From Bolinopsis microptera (taxonomy: Eukaryota; Ctenophora; Tentaculata; Lobata; Bolinopsidae), in contig NC_087082.1 in assembly GCF_026151205.1 (NCBI RefSeq), forward strand, positions 1,578,001 to 1,642,000: a DNA stretch of 64,000 nucleotides, in the 5' to 3' direction. The position numbers were made by a program, and so were the translations under genes. The notes below the pieces were generated by a model. The model saw nothing but the letters and a program-made list of their open reading frames with translations. It was not told the DNA's origin and ran no database searches. Below are positions 14,568 through 27,299 of this stretch, one piece after another. Every line of letters starts with the position of its first letter. The stretch's first letter is position 1.

Positions 14568-14598
14568 GTCATCCTCCTCCTCCTCCTCCTCCTTCTCC
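14568..14598. repeat. (TCC)n microsatellite
   Basis: About eight to nine TCC or TTC triplets in a row make a short pyrimidine tract. Confidence 0.8.
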
Positions 14599-16590
14599 TG
14601 GACCGAGCATTAGCCGATCTGATATTATATCGGTGGGGCAACATCAGATTAGCGATACCTCTAATTTAGCGACCAATATTACATCTACCCAGCTGTAATG
14701 TGTGTGCTTGTCACAACACATTACTTGCAAAACACGGTGGGCTCTATTGGTCGGCAAGGTCATCCTGAGCTGGGCAAGTTGAAGTTTCCCCTGCCCGCAA
14801 GAATATTTCGTTACAGTGGGATCACTGGTGGCCCAGAGGAAAAGGTACATACTTCCTCATTCCAGGGGGGATTTGTGGCCCGTAATAATAATCGGAGTTC
14901 ACATTCTTCACAGTGTACTGTAGTAGTGTAGTAGTGGCGGGGACAGCAATTGATAGAGTTACTCGTGCGATTTAATCTAAATTCGCCGATTACTGGGTTA
15001 TTCCTGGGTTACATACAACTGTTGAAGTGCGATCGAGACAATAGTCAATTGACTTTGAATGTCTGGGTTTTGTTTTTTCTGGTTTCCCATTGGATGTGAG
15101 AACCACGTGACCAGATTCGGGGCCTCTGATTGACAGTTGTTGACCAGTCTGGCGTGATTAGGCTACAATTTGGTTCCCTTTCCGATCGACCCGCATCGGC
15201 CTTTCAATCCCATTTTAAACTGTATCAAATTAAATTAGGGGGGAGAGGTGAACTTTGTATACTGGCAGGTGATTAAGGTGGTAAATATTTTGATTTGTTC
15301 AGTTAGCACTGGTCCTGTCTGTTAAGTATATACACTCAATTGCGTAATTCAATCAATGTCAATCGCTCGTGTGACGTCATCGAATCTCTGCTCACTGATT
15401 GGGTGGTTACTCTCACCTGACTACGTAAACTCATCCTATTGGTTGATATCTACCGGCCTCTATCCAAAACAAAAGAACCGAAAAGGCCCCACCACGTGGT
15501 TATTTAACGAGACCTAACAATTTCTCACCTGGATAAAGAGAAAATGTCAAATTGTTGACGTAATATGAACTGGTATCTGGGTTCTGAGACTGCGGAATGT
15601 CCAGTGCCTGGTACAGGGCAGCTTTCTTACCACAATGATATAGTGGTTACAAAAGACTTCAGCCGTGAGGTTGTTAAAACGATAACGTGGTTATGTTTTC
15701 GTTAATTGGATGGAACCTGGCTTAGGTAAATTCTTTCTTTTGATCTAGGGTTTTCGGCAGGGGAACAAAGTTTCCAGTAGAATCATTCTAGGATTACTGG
15801 AGTCTCGCTGCTGATTTTAAAACTTCGATCGAAAGAAACATTTTGCACTATTATCATCATTTTCAAGCATGAAAATTGAAAGCATATCCAAGCAGCGGGA
15901 CCCTGATGAAAACAGTGCATACTCCTTGTGGTTTCTTGCACGCTTACATTTGTCCAGATCCAAGCATCTTCTAGCCAAAGTAATATCTGTTTTACTTGAT
16001 TGTGACAATTCTGTGTCCACAAATCACGATTAAAACAATCAGACCAGCTGCCATGTTCAGCTTTTACACTGTCGGTGTCGCACACATTCAGACCACTCCT
16101 AGAGAAGCGAGTTCCGCACGTGGATAACGGACACTCGAACAAGGCTCGGCCGCAAATGTGGTTTTTTATCCGGATTTCTTTTAAAGCACCATCTATAGAT
16201 TGGCTGCTTGACAGAGAGTTTGGCTGACAAAGACCTGTTACTCCTACATATGGGAGTTGTCGTGATCTATCTTGCAAGTCAGAAAGGTGTTATTGTAAGC
16301 GGACATATGAACAGTCGCTGAGCCTATTAAACAATTAATATTCTCGGGGTAAATATAATTCTCTGCATTCAGCAGAGTACTTCTAGTGAGAGACTTAAGC
16401 CAGTGAACTTGGTCAGACTTTTACTGGAATTGGTCCGGTTATGGCCACGCTGCGGCGAAAATCATCTTATCAGATCAGTTAATCTAATACCAGTTACAAC
16501 CACTAGAAATGTTCCGTGGTGGTCGGGGCACTATTTTGGAAAGTAGCAGTTTATAATGTTGAGAACTTTCACTTTCTAGACACCACAAAG

Positions 16591-16762
16591 CACGTGACTG
16601 TCTTAATGTCCGTATTACCATATTGGGTATGCTATGACAGTCACGTGGCTTAACACGACCATATATGGGTATCAGGTGACTGTTATCACTCATCACGTGT
16701 GACTTAGGTTGTAAGTTATCTCGGTGTAGATTTGCAGAATCGCGTACAGCGCTTGTCACGTG
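16591..16762. promoter_or_regulatory. Cluster of four E-boxes with a CArG box
   Basis: CACGTG occurs near 16591, 16642, 16694 and 16756. A perfect CArG box, CCATATATGG, lies at 16659-16668. The first two E-boxes sit in opposite copies of CACGTGACTGTC, making an inverted repeat with a spacer of about 35 bases. SRF-type MADS proteins bind CArG boxes, and USF/MITF/MYC-type factors bind CACGTG. Actual use is inferred. Confidence 0.4.
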
Positions 16763-19700
16763 GCCTGTAGACGGCTGGTACTGGAGTAATAGTTGTGGTT
16801 ACCTTTGTAGTGGTGATCTTGTTGAATTCTCGTGCTGGACACGCTCATTTAAGTTAACTTTTTCAACGTGATTAGAAAATTAAAACGTGATAATTACTAC
16901 GGTTGTTAGAGTAAACACTAGCTCCAGTACTCTTGCAAGAGTCCAAGTTGGATGTAAACTGTAAAGTGTTTGAATTATCATCGAAGATTAGCAAAGATAT
17001 CGTATAACTATTAACTATTGCATTGGATATTGGTAAAATGTGGAGAGGGACAGCCTAGCCGAAAGGGCAAAACGCGCAGAAATTAAGAGCAAACAGTCTC
17101 AAAGCGAACTAGAGTGTCGCTGTAACTTTCAGTCTCAAGAATTACTAAACGTAGCCAGCTCTAAAAATCGTTGCATTTCATAGCACAGGACCCTGCAACA
17201 ACAGCTTGCTCCACACAGTCACTTCTACAGAGAATTACTCTAAATCATTAAACTCCGGGTTAGAGCCACGATCAGAGATTATAGGGCCCCCAGAATTAGA
17301 GATCGGTTATTGTGGGTCACGTGGGGTTGGATCAGGCGATTTGATTGGAGGGTGTAGTGTAAACACTGGAGTGTGATTGGCCTGTGGTAAATGTTAAAGT
17401 CTAGAATTAGTGGGATGAGTCCGTTTGTATAATAACGTGAGATTTGCTGCCTTGTCACTTCTTAGCACAGTTTACTGTTTTGTAACTTTCTGTGCTTCTC
17501 TGACTGCTTGAGTTGTGTGCTTCTCTGACTGCTTGAGTTTCAACTTCGTGAGCTGTGGTGTAGAATTGTTTCCTTGCTTTCTTGTGGTGAAGCTTCAAGG
17601 CCCTCTGTCACCCCTTATAAACATGTTGTATTTAAAGAGGAAGTTTATCCGACTGTGTAATGTGTACACGCCAGAAAACTTCATGGACATTTTATGAGCT
17701 GTCTGCTAAGTCTTACTGTTTGAACTTTGAATTGTTTCCCAGCAAAGAAACTGCACGGTTCCCAATCTGAATAGTGAGACACTTAAAAGTAACAGTTTTG
17801 AGTTATAACACAAGGTTTCAATTGGTTCTAATTTATAACCACTACCAGATCTTTTATTCGCATATTTTTAGAACGACTACCAACACCATGATGCGTTTTC
17901 TGGGGCCCTATTTGGTGACGTAGTTCCCAAAAAAAGTCCCCAAAACAATCAATCCATGGATTGCATCAGTTTTCCCTCATCCAGCTGTTCACTCAGAATT
18001 CTATGTTACTCAATATAGAGCTGCTAATAACACATTCTGTCCAAGTATATAAAATTGGCTGAAACTATGTATTATAACTAAATTGCTTGAAACTATTATA
18101 TATTTCAAAATCATAATAAACCCTTTGCATTGTCTATATTTTCATAATGACACGTGTATATATGCAAGATGCAATGAGAAACACATGAAACTACCGACCG
18201 TCATCTCCTAAATTGAGCTCCAATAACCATCTGAAGAATCGCCACGTTTAAACGAGAACTAAACATAGGACTTTGGAATTTTCTTAGCACGAGAGCACTC
18301 TGTAAAGAATCTATGGGGTTTATATTGTAATATGACGTGTACCTTGTCAGTGTAGTGCTTACTCAAAATAGATTCGACAGAAAGTTGGGGGAACTTTGCC
18401 AGCTCGACTTTAAATATTTAATATTCGTGCACTGTATGACGTAAACAGAAAAAAAGGGAAATTTTCAGGAGAAAAGTTACAGTTGATGTAAGCCGAGGGA
18501 ACTTGTTAAGACTTACCAAATAATGTTACAAATAGGTGTATTTGACACGCTTTTTAGGGGTTTAACTTTATTTAAATACTAATTTAATTCCTATAGAACA
18601 AATTTTAAAGGTTTGTGGGAACAATTATTTTATAACTTGATTAAGTAAATATCTCCTCAATTTCAAGCTCACGCGAGTGAGTCACCTTGGTAAAAAGACC
18701 TTTTAAAAAAGCACTTTTGACAGGACAGGAATTTTCTTGCACATATTGAAAACATTATAAGCAATCATTTGTAGGGACTGTAAATTGTAACATTTACAAC
18801 TTTTCTAAATCAGAAGCATACTCAACTTTAGGGGAGTGAACTAGCCTGGAACATTTTCCAACATTTCGTAGCCCACTTAATGGGTAATTGCTGTGCAAAG
18901 TTACTGTCAACTGCAAAAATGGTGAAATTGTTCGGATATTTAACAAACTTTGAACTTTTACTTTACCTCCATCTTTTCAAGATACCGCTTCCCGGTTGAG
19001 CACTGACATTATCCCCCAGTTTTGAGCTTACAAATTCTAGAAAAGGCCGGGAGAATATCTTTAGCTTGTACGTGGGATATCTATAACAGTATAACTGGAA
19101 CATATTTATTACCTAGAGCAATTTATTAGATACTGACAAATATGATCTAATATTATGTATTGTGAAATCCTTCTGTGAAAGGAAGGGCAATAGCTTATGT
19201 CAATGATCTCGGTTTTGAACCAGTCTAACCTATATATATATAGACTTTTATATAGACTTTTATGTACCGCAAAAAGTCGGTAGAAAAAGACAAAGTTTAC
19301 TTATTTTCTGGTAATGGTGGAAATATGGGGAAAATCGGTAAAAGTCGATAAAAAAGGCAACTTTACTTATCTTTGGAAAAATTTGGCTGTTTGATGACGT
19401 TGTGATGACGTCATTGCCTCGTCAATACAGGGTGAGGGGTTATGGAAACATATAATTGATATGATAAATATTTATTCAGAAGCTTATGAAAAACATGCGA
19501 TTACCCTCAGCTAAGTTACTTAGTAGTTACTGTTACTAAGAAACATATTGGCTGGAGGTATAATGTTACCGCTCTAGGAGTGTTACTGATCTTGCCTTTC
19601 AAAAGCTCTTAGCAACACCTTGACCCCTGCTATTTCCGGCTGTATTGTCTGTAAATTGGGTTCTACAAAAGATCAAAGTGGAAATTCTGATATAATTGAT

Positions 19701-20333
19701 AAAATTATATGCAATATATTCATCATCTGAGCCGTTCAAGCTTGACATTTTAGAAAATAGAAATCCCATATCAGATATTAAAATGTGCATTTAAGGAACC
19801 AAATTATCTTAAATTGAATGAAGTTTATTTCAATGATTGAGATGGATTATCAACCCTTGGATTGCATTAGGACGTCATATCAAATTAGCTGTGTAATGAC
19901 CCCAATGACATGAATGTTAGGAATTCTCGGTATTGTATCTGATGGTTGGTATGGAATGAGGTATATCTAGTAGTGACCCGGATATGTTTACTTGGTGTTG
20001 TCATCGGTCAAATGAATGACCAAAAGCATGGTCGAAACTTCAAAGTTAACTTTACAGCTCCATGAACGAGCTTTGTAGGAGTGTTTCATGATCGAGCTGT
20101 ACATTACGACCAGCTGATGCAACATGGGCAGGGATCTGTTGCCTAGAGTGATTCCTTGTGATACCGCCAGATTCTGCTGGTCATTCCTCGTGAAGGGTAT
20201 GTTGCTTGGCACAAGGTCTTAAGCATTTAATTAGTAGATCTTGTTCGAAATATTACTTCGACACGAGGCGTCTTCCTGGCTATTTCATGTGACCACTGCA
20301 GTGGTAAGTAATCTTAATCTAACTTACTTAGGC

Positions 20334-20379
20334 TTTTAGTCCATGTTTTAGTCCATGTTTTAGTCCATGTTTTAGTCCA
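20334..20379. repeat. 12-bp tandem repeat, about four copies
   Basis: The unit TTTTAGTCCATG is repeated nearly four times without change, ending in TTTTAGTCCAG. Confidence 0.85.
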
Positions 20380-22343
20380 GCAGCAACTTCATTAATGCAG
20401 CAGCAACTCCATCTAAAATCAGAGTTTGTGGAATTCTAGAATTACATTGGCTTCGAGATGACTAAAAAGAGGCAGGTTGACAGCTATGATCATTATAGAG
20501 GCTTTAGTGTAGAGTTTAGGCACAGCTATCAGACATACAATGTACAATTTAATGTCACATACAATGACATTATGCTTGAAGCTCGTTTATTGATTCTTTG
20601 TAAATTGAAGCCTTTTCTTTTTACTGTTCCATCTAAACGTTAGTTCTGACACATTTTTTGCAGTCGGATGTTGAGATATAAATAATATTATTGAATAATG
20701 TATGAATAAATAACAATTTACAACACAAATTTAACAGCTCTCTCAGCAGATGGAATTCATTTTGTCAGACACCTACTTTACACAGGGTCTGTTCATTACG
20801 TAATTCAAGTCAGGTATCTTACGTAATTTTTTCTTAGTGAAATATAAGTTTGTGAAAAATTCCACGGACAAGAATAGAGTGTATAATATACGTGTACAGA
20901 ATTCACGTTCGTTAGGAAAATAGAAACCCTCCAAAGCTGCCATTTTATTGATTTCCAGTATTATCATTTAGTATTATCAACTTGTTTCCAAATTAAGCTA
21001 ATTCATTGTCTAAAAGGCTGAGAGGGCAATTGTTCGGCGACTGTCAGAATTGAGTGAAATTGCCCTGCCGCAGACGCTCCCAAGTCCTATTACCAAATCT
21101 TAGAGCAGCAATGCGACTGCAGCACACACGTGCTGTTGCAATCTTTAAGATTTTTCAAGTCCATTCGGTTCTGTGATTTAGTGATTATCGCCTGTAAATC
21201 CTACTGTCTTGTAATATTATGTAATACAAACTTTTCGATGTTAGGATGATACTTAATGCAGGATATTAAACGTACTCTAAAAGTTTGTCATAGATTTACT
21301 TTTAGTAATTCCGGGACGCTAAATCTCTCATCGAAGTCGTAGGCAGTTGTAAATTCCGACGATTAGCCGAGATTTTCTAGCAGCTCTATCATAAATACGT
21401 TTCATTTTGTTAGACTTTGGCGTACGTTTCATCAGTGTTAGCATATGATTATATTCTACAACTGACTCAATTTCGAATGATTCCTCCATATTTTAACTTC
21501 TAAAACAATAAAAAACATCTACTTACGGATATCAAATGCCCATAGTTTTTACTAATATTTACAATTTCCCCACGCCACGTGACGACCTATATTTATGTAA
21601 CATCTGGCAATCTAAACTTGACTGCCATTCCGTAACACACCACCTCCTCATCATCATCTCCATCTTATCGGCGCTATATCGGAGAATACCTATTTGTATA
21701 GACCAATTGGCTGACAGTGATTAGTGAAGGTTTTTGAGCCAATTAGTGGAAGTTTTTGAGCCTGTCAAAACAGCTGGTTGACTTTGTCTCAAAAGAACAA
21801 CTATATATATTGTTCAGACTGGACCGAGTATGTGTGAGCTCAATGACAATAGCATTTGAGATTTGACGAAGGCATGTTAGAATAGTGTCAATGTTACAGG
21901 TACTGGTAAGAGCTCTAACTCAAGACTCCACTACCTGACACAAGCACCACATAAGACCCACTCTCCCCTCTCCCACTTCACCCTAACCACCACTCTTCAC
22001 AGTTCCGACCTCACATCTCTCCAAATAAGTGCGATAGTAATTTTATATTTTGCTAACAGCACTAACTAAAGTGTGGCCATTACTAGGAGAAGGCCGCGGA
22101 GCTTGCCCAAGCGTATAATTACAACCGTTTCAAGTGGTATCAGGTTCCGCTGTGTCCCGGGTCTAGTCGGGGAGTTGTGGCAGGTGCTGGGCTGTTGTCA
22201 TGTGCAGAAATAGTGGCAAGGTTACCTGGTAGACCCCAGTGGTGAGACTTACAACTTCAATCAATTGAAGACGCATTACGTATTATATGTTTGTTGAACT
22301 ATCATCATACAAGGGCCGGGATAATGATGGTTAATGTGACTGT

Positions 22344-22364
22344 ACACACACACACACACACACA
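22344..22364. repeat. (CA)n microsatellite
   Basis: About ten CA dinucleotides in a row are followed by CGCACA. Confidence 0.85.
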
Positions 22365-23056
22365 CGCACAGACTCACAGTTGTGAGAATGAGAGAGAACA
22401 CTCTCCTTCCTCCTTCCCCTTCCTCCTCCTCCGACACAACCAGGTCAGATCTGACGGCTAACCACCGTCACATCTGAAGATAACGACCTGAAGATACCCT
22501 CATTAGCCGACCAGCCGAGCATTTGCCGGATTGGAGTTTCTTTTTAATAGGAATCTCCCGCACTTACGATTGCAACTAGTCCGATGGGCTCTCCCGTAAT
22601 TCTGGTTCCCAGACATGTCTGGGGAAGGAATTATTGGTCCGGGGCACCGTTTGGGATTATTCCGATTTTAATAGCAGCATTGTTGCAATTTACTCAATCT
22701 GGTAGCTGGTGCTGGGAATAAAGAGGCAGAATTCTTCGTGGTTTTAAATGTTGGGTGAGTTGACAAGTGGAAGTGACATAGTGATAAGTGATATCTAATG
22801 TGAATCAATGATTTAGATATTAGAAAACCCCCTTTTTCGGTTAATATATCAAGAGATGGTTAAATTTATCATGATCATATTTAAGTATTGAACACTTTAT
22901 CGGGACTGCACTCGAAAAAATGACATCTTGGCTTCTCTTGCCTTAAAAAAGGTGTTTGTGACCGTAGTGTTCTTTAACGGTTATTAATAAATATTGACTA
23001 TTGACAGCATCTTGAATAAATTTAGAAACTTTTATAAAGGTCAGACATTATTTAAA

Positions 23057-23066
23057 TCTATCTATA

Positions 23067-23103
<37 letters not shown>

Positions 23104-23110
23104 CTCTCTA
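23057..23110. repeat. (TATC)n microsatellite
   Basis: About ten uninterrupted TATC tetramers are flanked by degenerate TATA and TCTC units. Confidence 0.9.
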
Positions 23111-23340
23111 TCTCTGTCCCAGTTATGGTATGTTCTGAAGAACTGAAATTATAACTTCTGCTGGTTTTACCTCTCCGAAAATATTATTTAATGCTACATT
23201 TTCAACATTCTTTGATCGGTGAGCACTTTCAAGGTCATGAGTCTTATTGGTTAGAGAGTTAGAGTTAAAGTTAGTCAGTTCTATATTACTCATAAGAATA
23301 GACAGTTTCTTCTAGGTTTCCACCACATCAGAACTTCTCA

Positions 23341-23400
23341 GTAGTAACCTAGTAACCTAGTAACCTAGTAACCAGCTAGTAACCTAGTAACCTAGTAACC
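23341..23400. repeat. (AGTAACCT)n octamer repeat
   Basis: Seven or so copies of the 8-bp unit AGTAACCT occur, with one CAGCT interruption in the middle. Confidence 0.9.
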
Positions 23401-23465
23401 CAGTTCTATATAACTCATAAGAATAGACAGTTTCTTTTGGGTTTCCACCACATCAGAACTTCTCA

Positions 23466-23495
23466 GTGACGTCATAACACGTGTTATGACGTCAC
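23466..23495. promoter_or_regulatory. 30-bp perfect palindrome: CRE, E-box, CRE
   Basis: Positions 23466-23495 are an exact inverted repeat with no spacer. It contains TGACGTCA at 23467-23474 and 23487-23494, with CACGTG at its centre (23478-23483). A further CACGTG follows at 23496-23501. TGACGTCA is the full CREB/ATF site and CACGTG the bHLH-zip site. Function is inferred from the motifs. Confidence 0.6.
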
Positions 23496-25442
23496 CACGT
23501 GTTTCCACCACATCAGAACTTCTCAGTTATATAATTCATGTTCATACAAGTTCAACTTTGTCATAAGTACCATAGTTCTCACAGGAATAATCAGTTTCCA
23601 TCACATCAGAACTTTTCGAGCCCCTAATTTATGTCTGGATAAATTGGAAATATTCAACATGAGTGCTATTGTTTTTGGCATTTCCTCTTAGTTCCATTAC
23701 ATGAAACCTTCCGGTTCTATAAGTTAATAGTCTAAATAATAAATATAACACATAAGAATAAGCATTTTCCATCACATCAAACAGTCTCAGCTCCATGATA
23801 AACATCTGAAAAACATGTTTTCTTTTCTAGAAATAGAAAATATGTCATGATTGACTGCTCTGGGTGATTAAAAAGTTTCACTACAGTTTGTGGAGGTTAG
23901 TCGGAAGTATCCCTGACGCTACAGCACGTGGTGGATATTTTTACGTCTCTACAGCTCCCAACTCCCACCTGGTACTGCTCCTTCATCACATGATCTACAG
24001 CAATACGTCACGTGAGGTGTGTGACATGGTCACGTGGCACGTGAACTTTCCAACTGGCCAATCACAGCCGCAGAACAAATCCACACGTGCAGGGAACGCG
24101 CACCATCCAAAGTCCACTATCACTACCACGTGACTCGGCTCCACCAATCATAAGCTACCTTCTTCCAAGGACATGCTCGAGTGTTGTGCAGGTAGCGTCA
24201 CGGTGGAATGGGCCCAGTGACCATGTGGTGCACTGCCAATTACTCCTGATCTCTCCAGTGCTCCCCATTATTAGATAACGTCCAGTTTTGGGGTCTCTTA
24301 AACTAAACAAAGGTCCCCGCATTATAACCATCAGCGGTTAAACTTTCCCGCCGATGGCGTGAAAAATTACCATCCACACAGGATCTAGATTAGTAAATCT
24401 TTTGCCCGCGCTAATTTTTCTCAATAAAAATTAATCCTAATTATGAAAGAGTAAAAGAAGATTTTTAACGGTAAAAACACGCTCAAGTTTTTGTCCAAGT
24501 AAGTCCCGTGAGGCGAGTATAATGATACTAAATAATGGTTCCTCTGTTTCCTAAGAAAAATTAGTGCTTTTCTTCTCTCAAACCACCGGTGCTCCATTGT
24601 TAAAGGTGACTCAACTATTTCTTAGTAATCATGGTTTGATTTAGAAAAAACAAACTCAAGACCTGAGACACCTCTTTGTCTGTGAAACACCATGATTTAG
24701 TCAACACTTGAATACGGTAACTTTTTGAGAAAATAATGTTGTATGTGCTCTCACATTCTTAAACAATGTTTCAAATTCCATTGTTTACAGATTAGAATGT
24801 GCACACTTTGATTCCACTAACGTCTCTGATTCAACTAACGTCTCCTCACTCCTCATCCTAACACAAAGCTCCAATATGTCACAACGACAGGCTCGACCAC
24901 ACTTTCTCTCAAAACGGTATCGTGTACTGGATTCGCAATCATCCAATTAGTACGGAGAAAAACGTCCGAACTGGATATTGTTAACATGATATTATACATA
25001 CCCCGCTGAGGAGTAGTGCTTCTCATTTACTCTCCAGGTTGTTTCCTGCGCTCTCAAGTCCTGGTCACGTGGTCCCTGATCACCTGGTTCCTGAAACAGT
25101 ATTCCCGTATCTGGGTTCCGTTTAAGAGGCGCCGGGGTGACCGATATCATGCTCACAAAACATGCCCATTCCTAAACACCGGTTCCAGGATTTTTAATGG
25201 GTTCCCTGTTTTAGGAAACTTGGGGCTTTCCCCATTTGTCAGAGATGAGAGGGGGAGAGCGGGACTGTGAAACTCATGGCTCTAGTTAATTGTGTTCAAC
25301 AACTAATTGATATTCCGTCATCTCTATTCTCCCCGTTACAGGTAAACTGTGTTATAACAGGATATCACTGCAGAGTAATACTCCATTAAGAGCATGCTAG
25401 AAGAGGTAGTCTCCTCATCGTCTTATCACTTATTACTCATCA

Positions 25443-25651
25443 TCCCCTCCCCGGCTACATTTCCCCCCTCCCCGGCTACATTCCCCCCTCCCCGGCTACA
25501 TTTCCAACCTCCCCGGCTACATTTCCAACCTCCCCGGCTACATTTCCCCCCTCCCCGGCTACATTTCCCCCTCCCCGGCTACATTTCCCCCTCCCCGGCT
25601 ACATTTCCCCCTCCCCGGCTACATTCCCCCTCCCCGGCTACATTTCCAACC
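25443..25651. repeat. 19-22 bp CCCCGGCTACATTT minisatellite, ten copies
   Basis: Ten copies of CTCCCCGGCTACATTTCC are separated by variable C runs or an AACC variant. The strand is strongly pyrimidine-rich. The open frame across it encodes only repeats. Confidence 0.9.
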
Positions 25652-26122
25652 TGACACACTGTCACCCACTGCACGTCTACTCGTAGGAAAGAGAGAGAGA
25701 GAGAACTGCAACCCTGTTTAAAGTAGATAATCCTGTGTAACTTGGAACACATCATCTCTCCTCTCTCTCTTATCTAAATCCAGATAATTAATCGGTGAGA
25801 GTCTACTCCTCGTTTTAATGCGAGAGTTCATTAAAAGCATTGAGCAGGTGCAGGTTATTGACCAGTAGATTATACCTGCTTGATTGTCCGCTTGATTGGC
25901 TAATCAACCCCTATTTTTGTGTGGTTAACTGGAGATGCTCACGTGAACACGTTACCATGGTCACGTGAACACGTTACTCAGTCCTAAATACCGAATCTTC
26001 CAATCGATTATCAATCAATCAAGTGGTCGTTTAGTACGAGGTAACAATCCGCGTCTAATCGTTTAGTTCATTCAGAACGCGGGTTATCGCCGTTCTAAAC
26101 GACACTAATGCCAAAGAAACTG

Positions 26123-26138
26123 CTGGTCACGTGACCAG
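26123..26138. promoter_or_regulatory. 16-bp perfect E-box palindrome
   Basis: CTGGTCACGTGACCAG is an exact palindrome centred on the extended E-box GTCACGTGAC, the form preferred by USF and MITF/TFE-type factors. More CACGTG sites lie near 25938, 25960, 26189 and 26203. Confidence 0.45.
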
Positions 26139-26378
26139 GTAAACGATCCGTACAACAGAGGGTTCACGCTTGTTACCCCTGACAATACCACGTGTAGTGA
26201 AGTGCACGTGCGGCAATCTGCCTCGTTAAAACCGACTAACGGCGCACAAAAACTTGGATGACAGTCACGAAACGATTACCCCGAAACGGTGTAGCGAATA
26301 AGTCGTAAGTGCCAGCTGACATCAGAGTGAACAGCAGATTAATAACGCACATACGAGGTGTCTTAGGAAATACCCTGA

Positions 26379-27107
26379 CAACAGTATCAGTAGACACCAC
26401 CCTGACAACAGTAGATATCACCCTAACAACAGTAGATATCACCCTAACAACAGTAGATATCACCCTAACAACAGTAGATATTACCCTGACAACAGTAAAT
26501 ATCACCATAACAACAGTAAATATTACCCTGACAACAGTAGATATCACCCTAACAACAGTAGATATCTGATATCTACTGTTGTTAGGGTGATATCTACTGT
26601 TGTCAGGGTAATATTTACTGTTGTTATGGTGATATCTACTGTTGTCAGGGTAATATCTACTGTTGTTAGGGTGATATCTACTGTTGTTAGGGTGATATCT
26701 GATATCACCCTAACAACAGTAGATATCACCCTAACAACAGTAGATATCACCATAACAACAGTAGATACCACCATAACAACAGTAGATATCACCCTAACAA
26801 CAGTAGATATCACCCTAACAACAGTAGATATCACCCTAACAACATTAGATATTATCCTGACAAAAGTAGATATCACCCTAACAACAGTAGATATCACCCT
26901 AACAACAGTAGATATCACCCTAACAACAGTAGATATCACCCTAACAACAGTAGATATCACCCTGACAACAGTAGATATCACCCTAACAACAGTAGATATC
27001 ACCCTAACAACAGTAGATATCACCCTAACAACAGTAGATATCACCCTAACAACAGTAGATATCACCCTAACAAGAGTAGATATCACCCTAACAACAGTAG
27101 ATATCAC
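26379..27107. repeat. 21-bp minisatellite with an inverted central block
   Basis: The unit is GATATCACCCTAACAACAGT plus A. It runs forward from about 26379 to 26569, in reverse from about 26570 to 26702, and forward again to 27107. Both switch points are the palindrome GATATCTGATATC. The multiple-of-three unit keeps frames open on both strands. They encode only DITLTTV or RVISTVV repeats and are not genes. Confidence 0.95.
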
Positions 27108-27297
27108 CCTGGTGACGACTAGATATCACCCTGGTGACGACTAGATATCACCCTGGTGACGACTAGATATCACCCTGGTGACGACTAGATATCACCCTGG
27201 TGACGACTAGATATCACCCTGGTGACGACTAGATATCACCCTGGTGACGACTAGATATCACCCTGGTGACGACTAGATATCACCCTGGTGACGAGTA
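27108..27297. repeat. 22-bp minisatellite, nine copies
   Basis: The unit GATATCACCCTGGTGACGAC plus TA repeats nine times at 22-bp spacing. It shares GATATCACCCT with the preceding 21-bp array and seems to have grown from its edge. Confidence 0.93.
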
Positions 27298-27299
27298 GT

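Larger units (their letters stand above)
13010..22340. other. Non-coding tract without a recognisable gene
   Basis: No convincing exon is seen over about 9.3 kb. The minus-strand open frame at 15783-16277 has no recognisable domain. A different minus frame at 15817-16020 looks more protein-like but has no supporting neighbours. E-boxes, CCAAT boxes and a CArG box occur at 14.0-14.3, 15.1-15.5, 16.6-16.8 and 17.3 kb. The AT-rich part from 17.7 to 21.5 kb has little else. Confidence 0.5.
23280..23790. repeat. Dispersed local repeat ending CACATCAGAACTTCTCAGT
   Basis: Five partial copies of a unit of about 60 bp occur, near 23286, 23405, 23500, 23580 and 23750. The best conserved parts are CATAAGAATAGACAGTTTC and TTTCCACCACATCAGAAC. 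The copies diverge to the right. An (AGTAACCT)n tract at 23341-23400 and a 30-bp palindrome separate the first copies. Confidence 0.75.

Noticed and set aside
15783-16277. 164-codon minus-strand open frame
   Set aside because: No domain, no good start and poor composition; it is likely chance.
15783-17400. tRNA, snRNA or 5S rRNA genes
   Set aside because: No B-box or other diagnostic element was seen here or elsewhere, except the weak SINE candidate at 37.2 kb.
26236-27144. Repetitive Val/Ile/Thr reading frames
   Set aside because: They are artefacts of a 21-bp minisatellite; both strands and all blocks give similar frames.
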